Shown: positions 24,839 to 33,719, counted from the stretch's first letter. The stretch: 64,000 bases of DNA from Sphingobium sp. CAP-1 (GCF_009720145.1 NZ_CP046252.1:2294001-2358000); one strand, 5' to 3'. Program-made: numbers and translations. The notes: generated by a model not told the origin, from the letters alone.

Positions 24839-27022
24839 ATGTCGATTCAGATCCGCACCAGCCTCGATGAACCGGAAACCGGCGAGAATTTCGTTCCGCA
24901 TCGCCCCGCGCGTCCCGAAAAGAGCGAGGGCGGCCGGCCCTTCACGCTGGTCAGCGACTATGAACCGTCGGGCGACCAGCGCACGGCGATCCCCGAACTG
25001 GTGGAACAGGCGCTGGCAGGCGAGAAGGATCAGGTGCTGCTGGGCGTCACCGGCTCCGGCAAGACCTTCACCATGGCCAAGGTGATCGAGGCGTTGCAGC
25101 GCCCGGCGCTGATCCTGGCGCCCAACAAGATCCTCGCGGCGCAGCTCTATGGCGAGTTCAAGAGCTTCTTCCCGGACAATGCGGTCGAATATTTCGTCAG
25201 CTATTATGATTATTATCAGCCCGAAGCCTATGTCGCGCGGTCGGACACCTATATCGAGAAGGAATCGAGCGTAAACGAGAGCATCGACCGGATGCGCCAT
25301 TCGGCCACCCGCGCGCTGCTGGAGCGGGACGATGTCATCATCGTCGCGTCTGTGAGTTGCCTGTACGGCATCGGATCGGTCGAGACTTATTCAGCCATGA
25401 CCTTCTCCATGAAGAAGGGCGGGATCGAGGACCAGCGCGAGATCATCCGCAAGCTGGTCGCGCTGCAATATAAGCGCAACGATGCCGGTTTCGCGCGCGG
25501 CAATTTCCGCGTGAAGGGCGATAACCTCGAAATCTTCCCGTCCCATTATGAGGATACGGCCTGGCGCATCAGCTTCTTCGGCAACGAGATCGAGGAGATT
25601 GTCGAGTTCGATCCGCTGTCCGGCAAGAAGGTCGCGAGCCTCGACTATGTGAAGGTTTTCCCCAACTCGCACCATGTGACGCCAGGACCGACGCTCAAGC
25701 AGGCGATGGAGGCGATCCGCTTCGAACTGGCCGAGCGACTGAAGGAACTGGTCGAGGAAGGCAAGCTGCTGGAGGCGCAGCGGCTGGAGCAGCGCACCAA
25801 TTTCGACCTGGAGATGATCGCGGCGACCGGAAGCTGCGCGGGGATCGAGAATTACAGCCGCTTCCTGACCGGCCGCCTGCCCGGCGAGCCACCGCCGACC
25901 CTGTTCGAATATCTGCCCGAAAACGCCCTGCTGTTCGTGGACGAAAGCCACCAGACCGTGCCGCAGATCGGCGCGATGGCGCGCGGCGACCATCGGCGCA
26001 AGATCACTTTGGCCGAATATGGCTTCCGCCTGCCGTCCTGCATCGACAATCGCCCGCTGCGCTTCAACGAATGGGACGCGATGCGGCCACAGACGGTCAG
26101 CGTCTCCGCCACCCCCGGCCCGTGGGAGATGGAGCAGACCGGCGGCGTGTTCAGCGAACAGGTGATCCGCCCCACCGGCCTGATCGACCCGCCGGTCGAG
26201 ATCAAGCCGGTCGAGGACCAGGTCGACGACCTGATCAACGAATGCCGGAAGGTCGCGGCGCAGGGATATCGCACGCTCGTCACCACGCTGACCAAGAGGA
26301 TGGCCGAGGATCTGACCGAGTTCATGCATGAGGCGGGGATCAAGGTCCGCTACATGCACAGCGATGTCGAGACGCTGGAGCGTATCGAGCTGATCCGCGA
26401 TCTGCGGCTGGGCGTTTATGACGTGTTGATCGGCATTAACCTGCTGCGCGAGGGGCTGGATATTCCCGAATGCGGGCTGGTGGCGATATTGGACGCGGAC
26501 AAGGAAGGGTTCCTGCGGTCCGAAACATCGCTGATCCAGACGATCGGCCGCGCGGCGCGCAATGTGGAAGGGCGCGTGATCCTCTATGCCGACCGGATTA
26601 CCGGGTCGATGGAGCGGGCGCTCAACGAAACGTCGCGCCGGCGCGAAAAGCAGGAGGCCTATAACCGCGAACATGGCATCACGCCTGCGACGGTGAAGAA
26701 GAATATCGGCGACATCATCGCCCATGTCGCGAGCAAGGATCAGGTCACGGTCGACACGGGCCTTGACGATCGCCCGCACCTCGTCGGCCATAATCTGCGC
26801 GCCTATATCGAGGATCTGGAAAAGAAGATGCGCGCCGCGGCGGCGGATCTGGAGTTTGAGGAAGCCGGGCGGATTCGCGACGAGATCAGGAAGCTGGAAG
26901 CGGAAGAACTGGGCCTGCCGCACGAACAGCAGGTGGCCGCGCCAAGGGGCCGCGCCACCGAGGGCAAGCCGGGGACGCGGAAGGGACGGTTCGGGAAGGT
27001 GACGCGGAAGTTTGGGCGGTAG
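24839..27022 (+). CDS. uvrB: Excinuclease ABC subunit B
   Basis: 727 residues. Helicase motif I is GVTGSGKTFT; the beta-hairpin region has YYDYYQPEAYVARSDTYIEK, and later motifs include DESHQTVPQI, SATPG and IGRAARN. A C-terminal UVR domain (EFEEAGRIRDEI-like, residues about 655-690) binds UvrC. UvrB verifies DNA damage in nucleotide excision repair. Start ATG at 24839; the alphaproteobacterial N-terminal extension is normal. No clear LexA box was seen in the 40 bases before it. Confidence 0.97.
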   Translation: MSIQIRTSLDEPETGENFVPHRPARPEKSEGGRPFTLVSDYEPSGDQRTAIPELVEQALAGEKDQVLLGVTGSGKTFTMAKVIEALQRPALILAPNKILAAQLYGEFKSFFPDNAVEYFVSYYDYYQPEAYVARSDTYIEKESSVNESIDRMRHSATRALLERDDVIIVASVSCLYGIGSVETYSAMTFSMKKGGIEDQREIIRKLVALQYKRNDAGFARGNFRVKGDNLEIFPSHYEDTAWRISFFGNEIEEIVEFDPLSGKKVASLDYVKVFPNSHHVTPGPTLKQAMEAIRFELAERLKELVEEGKLLEAQRLEQRTNFDLEMIAATGSCAGIENYSRFLTGRLPGEPPPTLFEYLPENALLFVDESHQTVPQIGAMARGDHRRKITLAEYGFRLPSCIDNRPLRFNEWDAMRPQTVSVSATPGPWEMEQTGGVFSEQVIRPTGLIDPPVEIKPVEDQVDDLINECRKVAAQGYRTLVTTLTKRMAEDLTEFMHEAGIKVRYMHSDVETLERIELIRDLRLGVYDVLIGINLLREGLDIPECGLVAILDADKEGFLRSETSLIQTIGRAARNVEGRVILYADRITGSMERALNETSRRREKQEAYNREHGITPATVKKNIGDIIAHVASKDQVTVDTGLDDRPHLVGHNLRAYIEDLEKKMRAAAADLEFEEAGRIRDEIRKLEAEELGLPHEQQVAAPRGRATEGKPGTRKGRFGKVTRKFGR

Positions 27023-27080
27023 GAGCGGTTGTTACCCACGCCATGCCTTGGACGGGGACCACACGCATATTGTATCGAAA

Positions 27081-27109
27081 ATGCCGAACACATCGGAGCC
27101 ATTCGGCAT
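27081..27109. repeat. Inverted repeat between uvrB and the toxin cassette
   Basis: Perfect 8-bp arms ATGCCGAA/TTCGGCAT separated by 13 bases, about 60 bases past the uvrB stop. It could be a uvrB terminator stem (no T run follows) or an operator for the downstream toxin-antitoxin genes. Confidence 0.45.
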
Positions 27110-27156
27110 GAACAAACCAATCACCACTTGGCTGTCGGCTGAACGCTATTGCCAAG

Positions 27157-27185
27157 TTCACCGGCAAAGCCCTAAGTCATGTAAT
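27157..27185 (+). promoter_or_regulatory. Candidate promoter of the peptide-higB-higA cassette
   Basis: TTCACC is followed after 17 bases by TGTAAT, giving 4/6 and 5/6 matches to the sigma-70 elements. Transcription would start near 27192 and produce a leader of about 40 bases that contains the hairpin at 27203-27228. Confidence 0.4.
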
Positions 27186-27202
27186 AGCTCGCGCAGGAGT
27201 GC

Positions 27203-27228
27203 GGGCCTCTCTCTTTTTGAAGAGGTCC
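27203..27228 (+). promoter_or_regulatory. Leader hairpin covering the ribosome-binding site of the 34-aa peptide
   Basis: Arms GGGCCTCT and AGAGGTCC pair over 8 positions (one G-U) around a 10-base loop. The 3' arm contains AGAGG, the only plausible ribosome-binding site for the ATG at 27233, so folding would hide it. This arrangement is typical of type I toxin mRNAs, but here it is inferred from sequence alone. Confidence 0.55.
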
Positions 27229-27232
27229 AATC

Positions 27233-27337
27233 ATGACTGCGTATGAAGCTGTTTCAGTCACTCTCCAGATTTTACTGGTGACGATCGCGATGATCACGAT
27301 GGTTATCATGGCGATGCAAGGCAAGCGGCGGAAATGA
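27233..27337 (+). CDS. 34-residue hydrophobic peptide resembling holin-like toxins
   Basis: Starts MTAYEAVSVTLQILL and ends MQGKRRK: a short polar N-terminus, one membrane helix of about 22 residues and a basic tail. The M-T-x-Y-E-A-hydrophobic pattern resembles the putative holin-like toxin family (Hol_Tox, PF16935), known mostly from Firmicutes. AGAGG lies seven bases upstream. Its TGA overlaps the ATG of higB (ATGA), so translation is probably coupled to higB. It could be a membrane toxin or only a leader peptide controlling higB. Confidence 0.6.
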   Translation: MTAYEAVSVTLQILLVTIAMITMVIMAMQGKRRK

Positions 27338-27615
27338 TCCGCTCCTTCGCCGATCCCGAAGCCGAGACAATCTGGAGCGGCCGACGCAGTCGGAAGCTGC
27401 CGCCCGACATTCAGGATCGCGCCCTGTATAAACTCAAGCTGCTCAATCGTGCCCGAACGCTTGATGATCTGCGTAACCCGCCCGGCCACAGGCTCCATGC
27501 GCTGAGCGGCGACCGCGCCGGACAACATCCAATTTCCATCAACATGCAATGGCGTATATGCTTCGTCTGGAATGACGGACACGCGCACAATGTCGAAATC
27601 ACCGATTACCACTAG
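27334..27615 (+). CDS. higB: Type II toxin HigB (RelE/ParE superfamily)
   Basis: 93 residues, normal length. HigB features are IRSFADPEAETIWSGRRSRKLP at the N-terminus, LDDLRNPPGHRLHALSGDR in the middle and WRICFVWNDGHAHNVEITDYH at the end, the last carrying the histidine and aspartate typical of this mRNA-cleaving toxin group. The order toxin-before-antitoxin is the HigBA order. Its start overlaps the small hydrophobic peptide gene, and its end overlaps higA by 26 bases. Confidence 0.9.
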   Translation: MIRSFADPEAETIWSGRRSRKLPPDIQDRALYKLKLLNRARTLDDLRNPPGHRLHALSGDRAGQHPISINMQWRICFVWNDGHAHNVEITDYH

Positions 27616-27907
27616 TCCTGACTGGCTGCACAACGCCCATGCCGGCGAGATGCTGTGGCTGGAGTTTATGGAGCCACTGGACATGACGGCGGAAGAACTG
27701 GCTATCGCCATCGCCCTGCCGACCGAACGGGTGCAAGCGGTCATCGACGGCGACCGGGCCATGGACGGCGAACTCGACCTGCGCCTCGCCCGCTATTTCC
27801 GTATGTCAGAAGGCTTTTTCCTGGGCCTTCAAATCGATTATGAACTGCTCGAAGCCAAGCGCGCGCTGAACGGGGAACTGGATCGCATCGTCCCTCGCGC
27901 CGCCTGA
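27590..27907 (+). CDS. higA: Type II antitoxin HigA (XRE helix-turn-helix)
   Basis: 105 residues from the ATG at 27590, overlapping higB. HigA pattern: HAGEMLWLEFMEPLDMTAEELAIAIALPTERVQAVIDG forms the helix-turn-helix, and RLARYFRMSEGFFLGLQIDYELLEAK is the usual C-terminal part. It neutralises HigB and represses its operon. An upstream ATG at 27572 would extend it within the toxin gene and is less likely. Confidence 0.9.
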   Translation: MSKSPITTSPDWLHNAHAGEMLWLEFMEPLDMTAEELAIAIALPTERVQAVIDGDRAMDGELDLRLARYFRMSEGFFLGLQIDYELLEAKRALNGELDRIVPRAA

Positions 27908-27923
27908 CCTCTACCGCTCCCCC

Positions 27924-29702
27924 TCACCCCTTATACAGCGCGTCCAGCCGCTCGGCGTAGCGTTTGCGGATCACATGGCGGCGGATTTTCATCGAGGGGG
28001 TCATTTCCTCATTCTCGATGGTGAAGGGGTCGTCGGCCAGGATGAAGCGGCGAACCCGTTCGATCACCGACAGATCGGCATTCACCCGGTCCACCGCCGC
28101 GCGCAGCGCCGCCTGATAGGCCGGGTCCGACACCACGCCATCCATCGAAACGCCATTCCCCATCGCCCATTCGCGGGTCCATTCGGCATCGGGAACGATC
28201 AGGCCGACCAGATGCGGCCGGCGGTCACCATGGACCATCGCCTGACCGATTTCGGGCTGGAGCGTCAGCATCCCCTCGACCTTTTGCGGCGAAACATTGT
28301 CGCCCTTGTCGTTGACGATCAGATCCTTCTTGCGATCGGTGATGCGGATGCGACCCTTCGCGTCGAACTCGCCAATGTCGCCGGTATGGAGCCAGCCGTT
28401 CTGAAGCGCCTTCGCCGTCTCGGCCGGGTTGCGCCAATAGCCGTGCATGACCAGTTCGCCGCGCACCAATATCTCACCATCCTCGGCGATTCTGACCTCG
28501 ACCCCGTCGAGCGGCGGGCCGACCGTATCCATCGCAATGCCCGCGCGGGGCCGGTTGCAACTGATCACTGGCCCTGCCTCGGTCTGGCCATAGCCCTGCA
28601 AGAGGGTCAGTCCCATAGCGTGGAAGAAGAGGCCGACATCCGGGTTGAGCGGCGCCCCGCCCGACACCAGCGCCTTCATCCGGCCGCCGAACCGCGCGCG
28701 AATCTTGGGGATCAGGGTGCGGGACAGCAATAATTTCATCGGCAGGTCGAGGACGGAGGCTTTGCCCGCCTGCTCCCTGGCCGCGATGCGCAGCGCCTGC
28801 GCGAGCAGATAGGTCGGGAATTTGCCCTGCTTCTCGATCGATTTGATGATGCGGGTGCGCAGCACTTCGAACAGGCGGGGGACGACGACCATGATGGTCG
28901 GGCGCGCTTCCTCGATATTGGAGGCGAGCTTTTCCAACCCTTCCGCATAATAGATCTGCCCGCCCAGCAGCATGGGCAGGAACTGGCCGCCGCTATGTTC
29001 ATAGGCATGGGACAGCGGCAGGAAGGAAAGGAACACCTCCTCGCCCCAGCCGAAATCCTCCGCGACGACCTTTGCCGCGCCCTCCACATTGGCGAGGATC
29101 GCGCCATGATGCTGCATCACCCCGCGCGGGGCGCCGCCGGTGCCGCTGGTATAGATGATGCACGCCTGATCGGCGCGGGCGGCGGTCTGGCCGGCGGCGA
29201 TGGCGTCCACATCGGCAGGATGGGCGGCGATCAGGTCGCTCCACAAATGGCAGTCGCATGTGCCCTGCGCACCGCGCAGCGGCTCCATGCCGATGACGAA
29301 AGCGGCCTGCGACCGGACCACGGCGGGCATCAGCGCCTGTGCCAGCTTGGCCGTGGAGACAATGACCGCGCGCGCGCCGCTGTCGGTCAAAATATGCTGG
29401 TGATCGCGGGTGGTGTTGGTGGTGTAGGTCGGCACGGTGACGCAGCCCGCCGCCATGATGGCAAGGTCGGCGATGCAGAATTCCGGCCGATTTTCGCTGA
29501 CCAGCATGACCGGATCGCCGGCGTTAAGCCCCTGCGCCTTCAGCGCGGCGGCGAGCGCGGCGACCTGACGCGCGACCTCGGCCCAGCTTTGCGATTGCCA
29601 CCGGCCACCACTCTTGCGCCAGAGGAAGGGCGCGTCGCCCTTTTCCCGCGCACGCGCGAAGAACATGGTGACAAGGTTGGGAAATGTTTCGATGGCCCTC
29701 AA
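27924..29702 (-). CDS. AMP-dependent acyl-CoA synthetase (long-chain type)
   Basis: 592 residues from a TTG at 29702, chosen because GCAGGAGT lies about seven bases upstream and the family N-terminus (LRAIETFPNLVTMFF) begins there. The AMP-binding P-loop is YTSGTGGAPRGVMQHH; further motifs are QGYGQTEAGPVISCN, LHTGDIGEFDAKGRI and the DRKKDLIVNDKGDNVSPQKVE hinge. It activates fatty acids via acyl-AMP. The C-terminal Lys is in TPSMKIRR. It is convergent with higA, 17 bases away. Confidence 0.92.
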   Translation of the reverse strand: MRAIETFPNLVTMFFARAREKGDAPFLWRKSGGRWQSQSWAEVARQVAALAAALKAQGLNAGDPVMLVSENRPEFCIADLAIMAAGCVTVPTYTTNTTRDHQHILTDSGARAVIVSTAKLAQALMPAVVRSQAAFVIGMEPLRGAQGTCDCHLWSDLIAAHPADVDAIAAGQTAARADQACIIYTSGTGGAPRGVMQHHGAILANVEGAAKVVAEDFGWGEEVFLSFLPLSHAYEHSGGQFLPMLLGGQIYYAEGLEKLASNIEEARPTIMVVVPRLFEVLRTRIIKSIEKQGKFPTYLLAQALRIAAREQAGKASVLDLPMKLLLSRTLIPKIRARFGGRMKALVSGGAPLNPDVGLFFHAMGLTLLQGYGQTEAGPVISCNRPRAGIAMDTVGPPLDGVEVRIAEDGEILVRGELVMHGYWRNPAETAKALQNGWLHTGDIGEFDAKGRIRITDRKKDLIVNDKGDNVSPQKVEGMLTLQPEIGQAMVHGDRRPHLVGLIVPDAEWTREWAMGNGVSMDGVVSDPAYQAALRAAVDRVNADLSVIERVRRFILADDPFTIENEEMTPSMKIRRHVIRKRYAERLDALYKG

Positions 29703-29804
29703 GGCTCGACTCCTGCGATGTTCGGCGCGTCTGGCGCGCGCCTGCATATGGGGCAAGGCTATAATGACGCCTTGCCGTAACGGCCATGCTTTTCGGATGA
29801 TTTC

Positions 29805-30824
29805 CTAGTCGAAAAGCCCGTTCGACACGTCCTGCGGCGGATTGAGGCCGAGATGCTTCCAGCCCGGCCCGTTGAGGCAGCGGCCGCGCGCGGTGCGGGC
29901 GATCAGGCCAAGCTGGATCAGGTAAGGCTCGATCACTTCCTCGATCGTGTCGCGCGCTTCGGAGAGGCCCGCCGCCAGCGTTTCCACCCCCACCGGGCCG
30001 CCGCGATAAATGTCGGCGATCATCATCAGGTAACGTCGGTCCATCAGGTCGAGGCCGAGCTGGTCGACCTCCAGCCGGCGCAGCGAGGCGTCGGCGAGCT
30101 TGGCGTCCACCGCAGCCGCGCCCGCGACATTGGCGAAGTCGCGCACCCGGCGCAGCAGCCGCCCGGCGATGCGCGGGGTGCCGCGCGAGCGGCGGGCAAT
30201 CTCCACCGCGCCATCGGGGGTGATGGCCAGGTCGAGCAGCCGGGCGGCGCGGCGCACCACCAGTTCCAGTTCCTCGACCGTGTAGAATTGCAGCCGCACC
30301 GGAATGCCGAAGCGATCGCGCAGCGGCGTCGTCAGCAGCCCCTGCCGCGTGGTCGCGCCGACCAGGGTGAAGCGCGGCAGGTCGATCCGCACCGATCGGG
30401 CGGACGGCCCCTCCCCGATCATCAGGTCGAGCGCGCGGTCCTCCATCGCGGGGTAGAGGACTTCCTCGACCGCCGGGTTGAGGCGGTGGATTTCGTCCAC
30501 GAACAACACGTCGCCTTCATCCAGATTGGTGAGCAGCGCGGCAAGGTCGCCCGACTTGGCGATCACCGGGCCGGACGTGGCGCGGAAACCCACGCCCATT
30601 TCCTTGGCGACGATCTGCGCCAGCGTGGTCTTGCCAAGGCCGGGCGGGCCGAAGAACAGCACATGGTCGAGCGCATCGCCGCGCGACTTCGCCGCCTGGA
30701 TGAAGATGCGCAGATTTTCGCGCGCGGCCTGCTGGCCGACAAACTCATCGAGCGATTTAGGGCGCAGCGCGGCGTCGACATCCTCCGGCCGGCGCGCGGG
30801 GGTGATGAGGCGGTCGTCAGTCAT
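29805..30824 (-). CDS. ruvB: Holliday junction branch-migration DNA helicase RuvB
   Basis: 339 residues. Walker A is FFGPPGLGKTTLAQ, Walker B LFVDEIHRLNP, sensor region GATTRQGLLTTPLRDRFG, and the winged-helix C-terminus includes RRYLMMIADIYRGGPVGVETLAA. Forms hexameric rings that drive branch migration with RuvA. It lies 51 bases downstream of ruvA on the same strand. Confidence 0.97.
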   Translation of the reverse strand: MTDDRLITPARRPEDVDAALRPKSLDEFVGQQAARENLRIFIQAAKSRGDALDHVLFFGPPGLGKTTLAQIVAKEMGVGFRATSGPVIAKSGDLAALLTNLDEGDVLFVDEIHRLNPAVEEVLYPAMEDRALDLMIGEGPSARSVRIDLPRFTLVGATTRQGLLTTPLRDRFGIPVRLQFYTVEELELVVRRAARLLDLAITPDGAVEIARRSRGTPRIAGRLLRRVRDFANVAGAAAVDAKLADASLRRLEVDQLGLDLMDRRYLMMIADIYRGGPVGVETLAAGLSEARDTIEEVIEPYLIQLGLIARTARGRCLNGPGWKHLGLNPPQDVSNGLFD

Positions 30825-30875
30825 GGAATAGCCTCGTCAAGCTGAACTTATTTGGCTGACGGCGATGCAAATCCA

Positions 30876-31484
30876 TCACTTCGCCGCCTTTCGCAGCGCC
30901 AGGCGCACCAGTGCGTCGAGGGTCGCGCCGTCGCCCAGTTCTTCCTCCGCCGCGGCGACAGCGTTGCTGGCCTCGGCAGGTTTGAAGCCCAGATTCTGGA
31001 GCGCGGAGAGCGCGTCGGCGGCGAAGTTGCCCACCGGTATGGTCACAGCGCCGCCCACGCCCGGCGGCGCACCGGTGGCGACCGCGCCGATCTTGTCCTT
31101 CAATTCGTTGACGATGCGCTGGGCGAGTTTCGGCCCGACGCCATTGGCCCGCGCCACCATCGCCTTGTCCCCCATGGCGATGGCGCGGTGCAGGTCGTGC
31201 GGCTCCAGCGCGGACAGGATCGCCAGCGCGACGCGCGATCCCACGCCCTGCACATGGGTCAGCAGCCGATACCAGTCGCGTTCCTCGGCGCGGGCGAAAC
31301 CGACCAGACGGATCGCATCGTCCGACACCAGCATTTCGGTGTGGATCGTCACCGCTTCCCCCACCGGCCCCAATGCGGCGAGCGTGCGCGACGATGCGCC
31401 GACCAGATAGCCCACGCCGCCGACATCGATGATGGCATGGTCGATGCCCGTGCTGTCCAGCAGCCCCCTGAGTTTCGCGATCAT
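30876..31484 (-). CDS. ruvA: Holliday junction DNA-binding protein RuvA
   Basis: 202 residues. Begins MIAKLRGLLDSTGIDHAIIDVGGVGYLV, the OB-fold of RuvA, with helix-hairpin-helix motifs in VQGVGSRVALAILSAL and ANGVGPKLAQRIVNELKDK, and a C-terminal domain that binds RuvB. Recruits RuvB to junctions. No ruvC gene is directly upstream, unlike the usual ruvCAB order. Confidence 0.97.
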   Translation of the reverse strand: MIAKLRGLLDSTGIDHAIIDVGGVGYLVGASSRTLAALGPVGEAVTIHTEMLVSDDAIRLVGFARAEERDWYRLLTHVQGVGSRVALAILSALEPHDLHRAIAMGDKAMVARANGVGPKLAQRIVNELKDKIGAVATGAPPGVGGAVTIPVGNFAADALSALQNLGFKPAEASNAVAAAEEELGDGATLDALVRLALRKAAK

Positions 31485-31682
31485 CTGCCCCGTCTTTCGG
31501 CGCGCTGGCCTTTGGTCATGATCTGTTCTTTACAGCCTGTTGCGGCCGGCGCCAGTGGGAAAGCGCGACACCTGTTCGCGCCCCATGCCTAATACAGGCT
31601 GACCCCGCCGCATATGGGGATAACAGCGTATCCGCGCACGCGATGCTTTAAGCCCTTGCCAGAGGATGCACGGACGCCTTTG

Positions 31683-32318
31683 ATGCACGCCATGCGGTCC
31701 CCCTTCTTCTTCCCCTGGCGTTACGGCATGTTCCTGGCGCTGCTGGCGCTGGCCGCGCCGCTGGTGCTGATCCTGCCCTGGCACAAGGCGGTGATGGCGG
31801 GGTTCGACCTCGCCGCGATCGCCTTCATGGCTTCAGTCGTCCCGCTGATCGATGCGGATGCGGCGTCGATGCGGCGCAAGGCGCTGGCGAACGATGCCAA
31901 TCGCGGGCTGATGCTGTTGTTGACCGGGATCGTCAGTCTGGTGATCCTGGTCGCGGTGGGGGTGGCGATTAGCCAGCATGGCGGGCCGGATGGTTTCAGC
32001 ATCGCGCTGCTGCTGGCGACGCTGCTGATCGCCTGGCTCTTTTCCAACCTCGTCTACGCCATGCATTATGCCCATATCTTCTACCTGCCCGACGCGGTCG
32101 GGAAGGATCGCGGCGGGCTGGATTTCCCGGACGAAGCCGAGCCGGGCTATTGGGATTTCCTCTATTTCGCCTTCACGCTGGGCATGACCTTCCAAACGTC
32201 GGACGTGTCGGTCACGGCCACGGCGATGCGCCGGACGGTGCTATTCCAGTGCCTGGCCGCCTTCCTGTTCAACCTGGGCATATTGGCCTTCACGATCAAT
32301 GTATTGGGCGGCGGTTAG
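31683..32318 (+). CDS. DUF1345 family membrane protein
   Basis: 211 residues from the ATG at 31683, with about five membrane helices. The family motif DFLYFAFTLGMTFQTSDVSVT is followed by RRTVLFQCLAAFLFNLGILAFTINVL. Function unknown; an ion-channel-like role has been suggested from the motif but is not shown here. The ribosome-binding site is weak and another ATG at 31692 is possible. The end overlaps the convergent thiL gene by four bases. Confidence 0.82.
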   Translation: MHAMRSPFFFPWRYGMFLALLALAAPLVLILPWHKAVMAGFDLAAIAFMASVVPLIDADAASMRRKALANDANRGLMLLLTGIVSLVILVAVGVAISQHGGPDGFSIALLLATLLIAWLFSNLVYAMHYAHIFYLPDAVGKDRGGLDFPDEAEPGYWDFLYFAFTLGMTFQTSDVSVTATAMRRTVLFQCLAAFLFNLGILAFTINVLGGG

Positions 32319-33229
32319 CCATGTTCCCAACCAAGGCTATCAGGCAGCGGGATCGCCGCGCCGTCGATCCGCAGGGTCAGGCCTGAGCCTGCCGCGACAT
32401 GGCCGACCGGGATGGCGCGGACGGGCGGGGTCTGACCGCGCGGCAGGGTGAAGAGAAGTTCATAATCGTCGCCCGCCCGCGCCGCGGCGATCTGGACGGC
32501 GGTGCTGGCGCCGCGCACCTTTTCCAGCGCGGGCGACAGCGGAATATGATCGATGACGATCGCGACGCCGCTGGCCTGCGCCAGTCGCGCCGCATCGATC
32601 AGCAGCCCGTCCGACACATCCATCATCGCCGTGGCGAGGGGCGAAAGCAGCGCCCCTTCGATCAGACGCGGGCGGGGGCGGCGATAGGCGTCGACCAGCG
32701 GGCCGGACGCGCCCGGATCGGCGCTGGCCAGCGTCAGGCCGACACCCGCGTCGCCGACCGGGCCGGTGATATAGAGCCGGTCGCCCGGCTGCGCGCCGGC
32801 GCGGGTGGGGACGGGGCCGGTCGCTTCGCCGATCGCGGTCAGGCTGTAGCTGCACGCCGATCCGGCAGGCATCTTGACCGTGTCGCCGCCCAGCAGCGGC
32901 ATGGCATGGCGCTCCAGCGCCTCTCCCAGCCCTTCGAGGAAAGCCGCGTCCCAACCATCGTTGCCGGACAGGGCGTAATTGAGCAGGCAGCCGACCGGCC
33001 GTGCGCCCTTGGCCGCAAGGTCGGACAGGTTGACCGCCGCCAGCTTCCAGCCGATCGCGGCGGGCGGATCGGTGGGAAGGTAATGGACGCCCTCGACCAT
33101 CGTGTCGCTGGTCAGGATCAGGCGCGCGGACCCGACCGGCAGGATCGCGACATCATCGCGCAAGCCCTGCGCCGCCGGATCATGGGCGAGCAGGCGCAGC
33201 AGGGTAAGGAAGCGGGATTCGGCGGACAT
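32315..33229 (-). CDS. thiL: Thiamine-monophosphate kinase
   Basis: 304 residues. The N-terminal acidic motif RDDVAIL, the LTSDTMVEGVHY region, the AVNLSDLAAKGARP motif and the LLGGDTVK loop match ThiL, with DVSDGLLIDAARLA further on. It phosphorylates thiamine monophosphate to thiamine diphosphate. It is the last gene of the hisG-hisD-nusB-thiL run, 34 bases after nusB. Confidence 0.95.
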   Translation of the reverse strand: MSAESRFLTLLRLLAHDPAAQGLRDDVAILPVGSARLILTSDTMVEGVHYLPTDPPAAIGWKLAAVNLSDLAAKGARPVGCLLNYALSGNDGWDAAFLEGLGEALERHAMPLLGGDTVKMPAGSACSYSLTAIGEATGPVPTRAGAQPGDRLYITGPVGDAGVGLTLASADPGASGPLVDAYRRPRPRLIEGALLSPLATAMMDVSDGLLIDAARLAQASGVAIVIDHIPLSPALEKVRGASTAVQIAAARAGDDYELLFTLPRGQTPPVRAIPVGHVAAGSGLTLRIDGAAIPLPDSLGWEHG

Positions 33230-33263
33230 GATCCCTATCTATACGAGCGTCCGGCGCGAATCT

Positions 33264-33710
33264 TTACTTGCGCACATCCTTCGACACGCCATCGAGCAGG
33301 CCGTTGACGAAGCCCGCCTCGCGCTTGTCGTAAAAGGCGTGGGCGACATCGACATATTCGCTGATGACGGTGCCGGTGCCGACATCGGCGCGGGCGAGCA
33401 GTTCATAGGTGCCGGCGCGCAAAATCTGGCGCATCGGCTTGTCGAGCCGGTCGAGGCTCCAGCCGCTCGACAGGCGCGCGGCGATCAGCGCGTCAATCTC
33501 TGCCCGGCGACGGTCCACGCCCTGCACGATGTCATCGAAGAACGGCTCCTCCGCCGGCGCGTAGGTGACATCCTCGATCGTCGCGCCGAGCCGGTGCTGA
33601 TGAAATTCATGCAGCAGGATATGGACGGGCGTGCCTTCCATTTCGAGCTGATAGAGCGCCTGCACCGCGGCAAGGCGCGCGGCGGAGCGGGATTTGGAGC
33701 GGTCTTTCAT
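33264..33710 (-). CDS. nusB: Transcription antitermination factor NusB
   Basis: 148 residues, all-helical fold. Family motifs are SRSAARLAAVQALYQLEM near the N-terminus and the C-terminal VISEYVDVAHAFYDKREAGFVNGLLD. NusB with NusE binds boxA RNA in rRNA antitermination. It starts nine bases after hisD, so it is co-transcribed with the his genes. Confidence 0.95.
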   Translation of the reverse strand: MKDRSKSRSAARLAAVQALYQLEMEGTPVHILLHEFHQHRLGATIEDVTYAPAEEPFFDDIVQGVDRRRAEIDALIAARLSSGWSLDRLDKPMRQILRAGTYELLARADVGTGTVISEYVDVAHAFYDKREAGFVNGLLDGVSKDVRK

Positions 33711-33719
33711 GGGATAATC

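Noticed and set aside
25391..26923. 510-codon minus-strand frame
   Set aside because: Antisense to uvrB, with the same composition bias and no recognisable product.
27012..27232. Plus-strand frame between uvrB and the 34-residue peptide gene
   Set aside because: It overlaps the inverted repeat and candidate promoter, has no ribosome-binding site and shows no family match.
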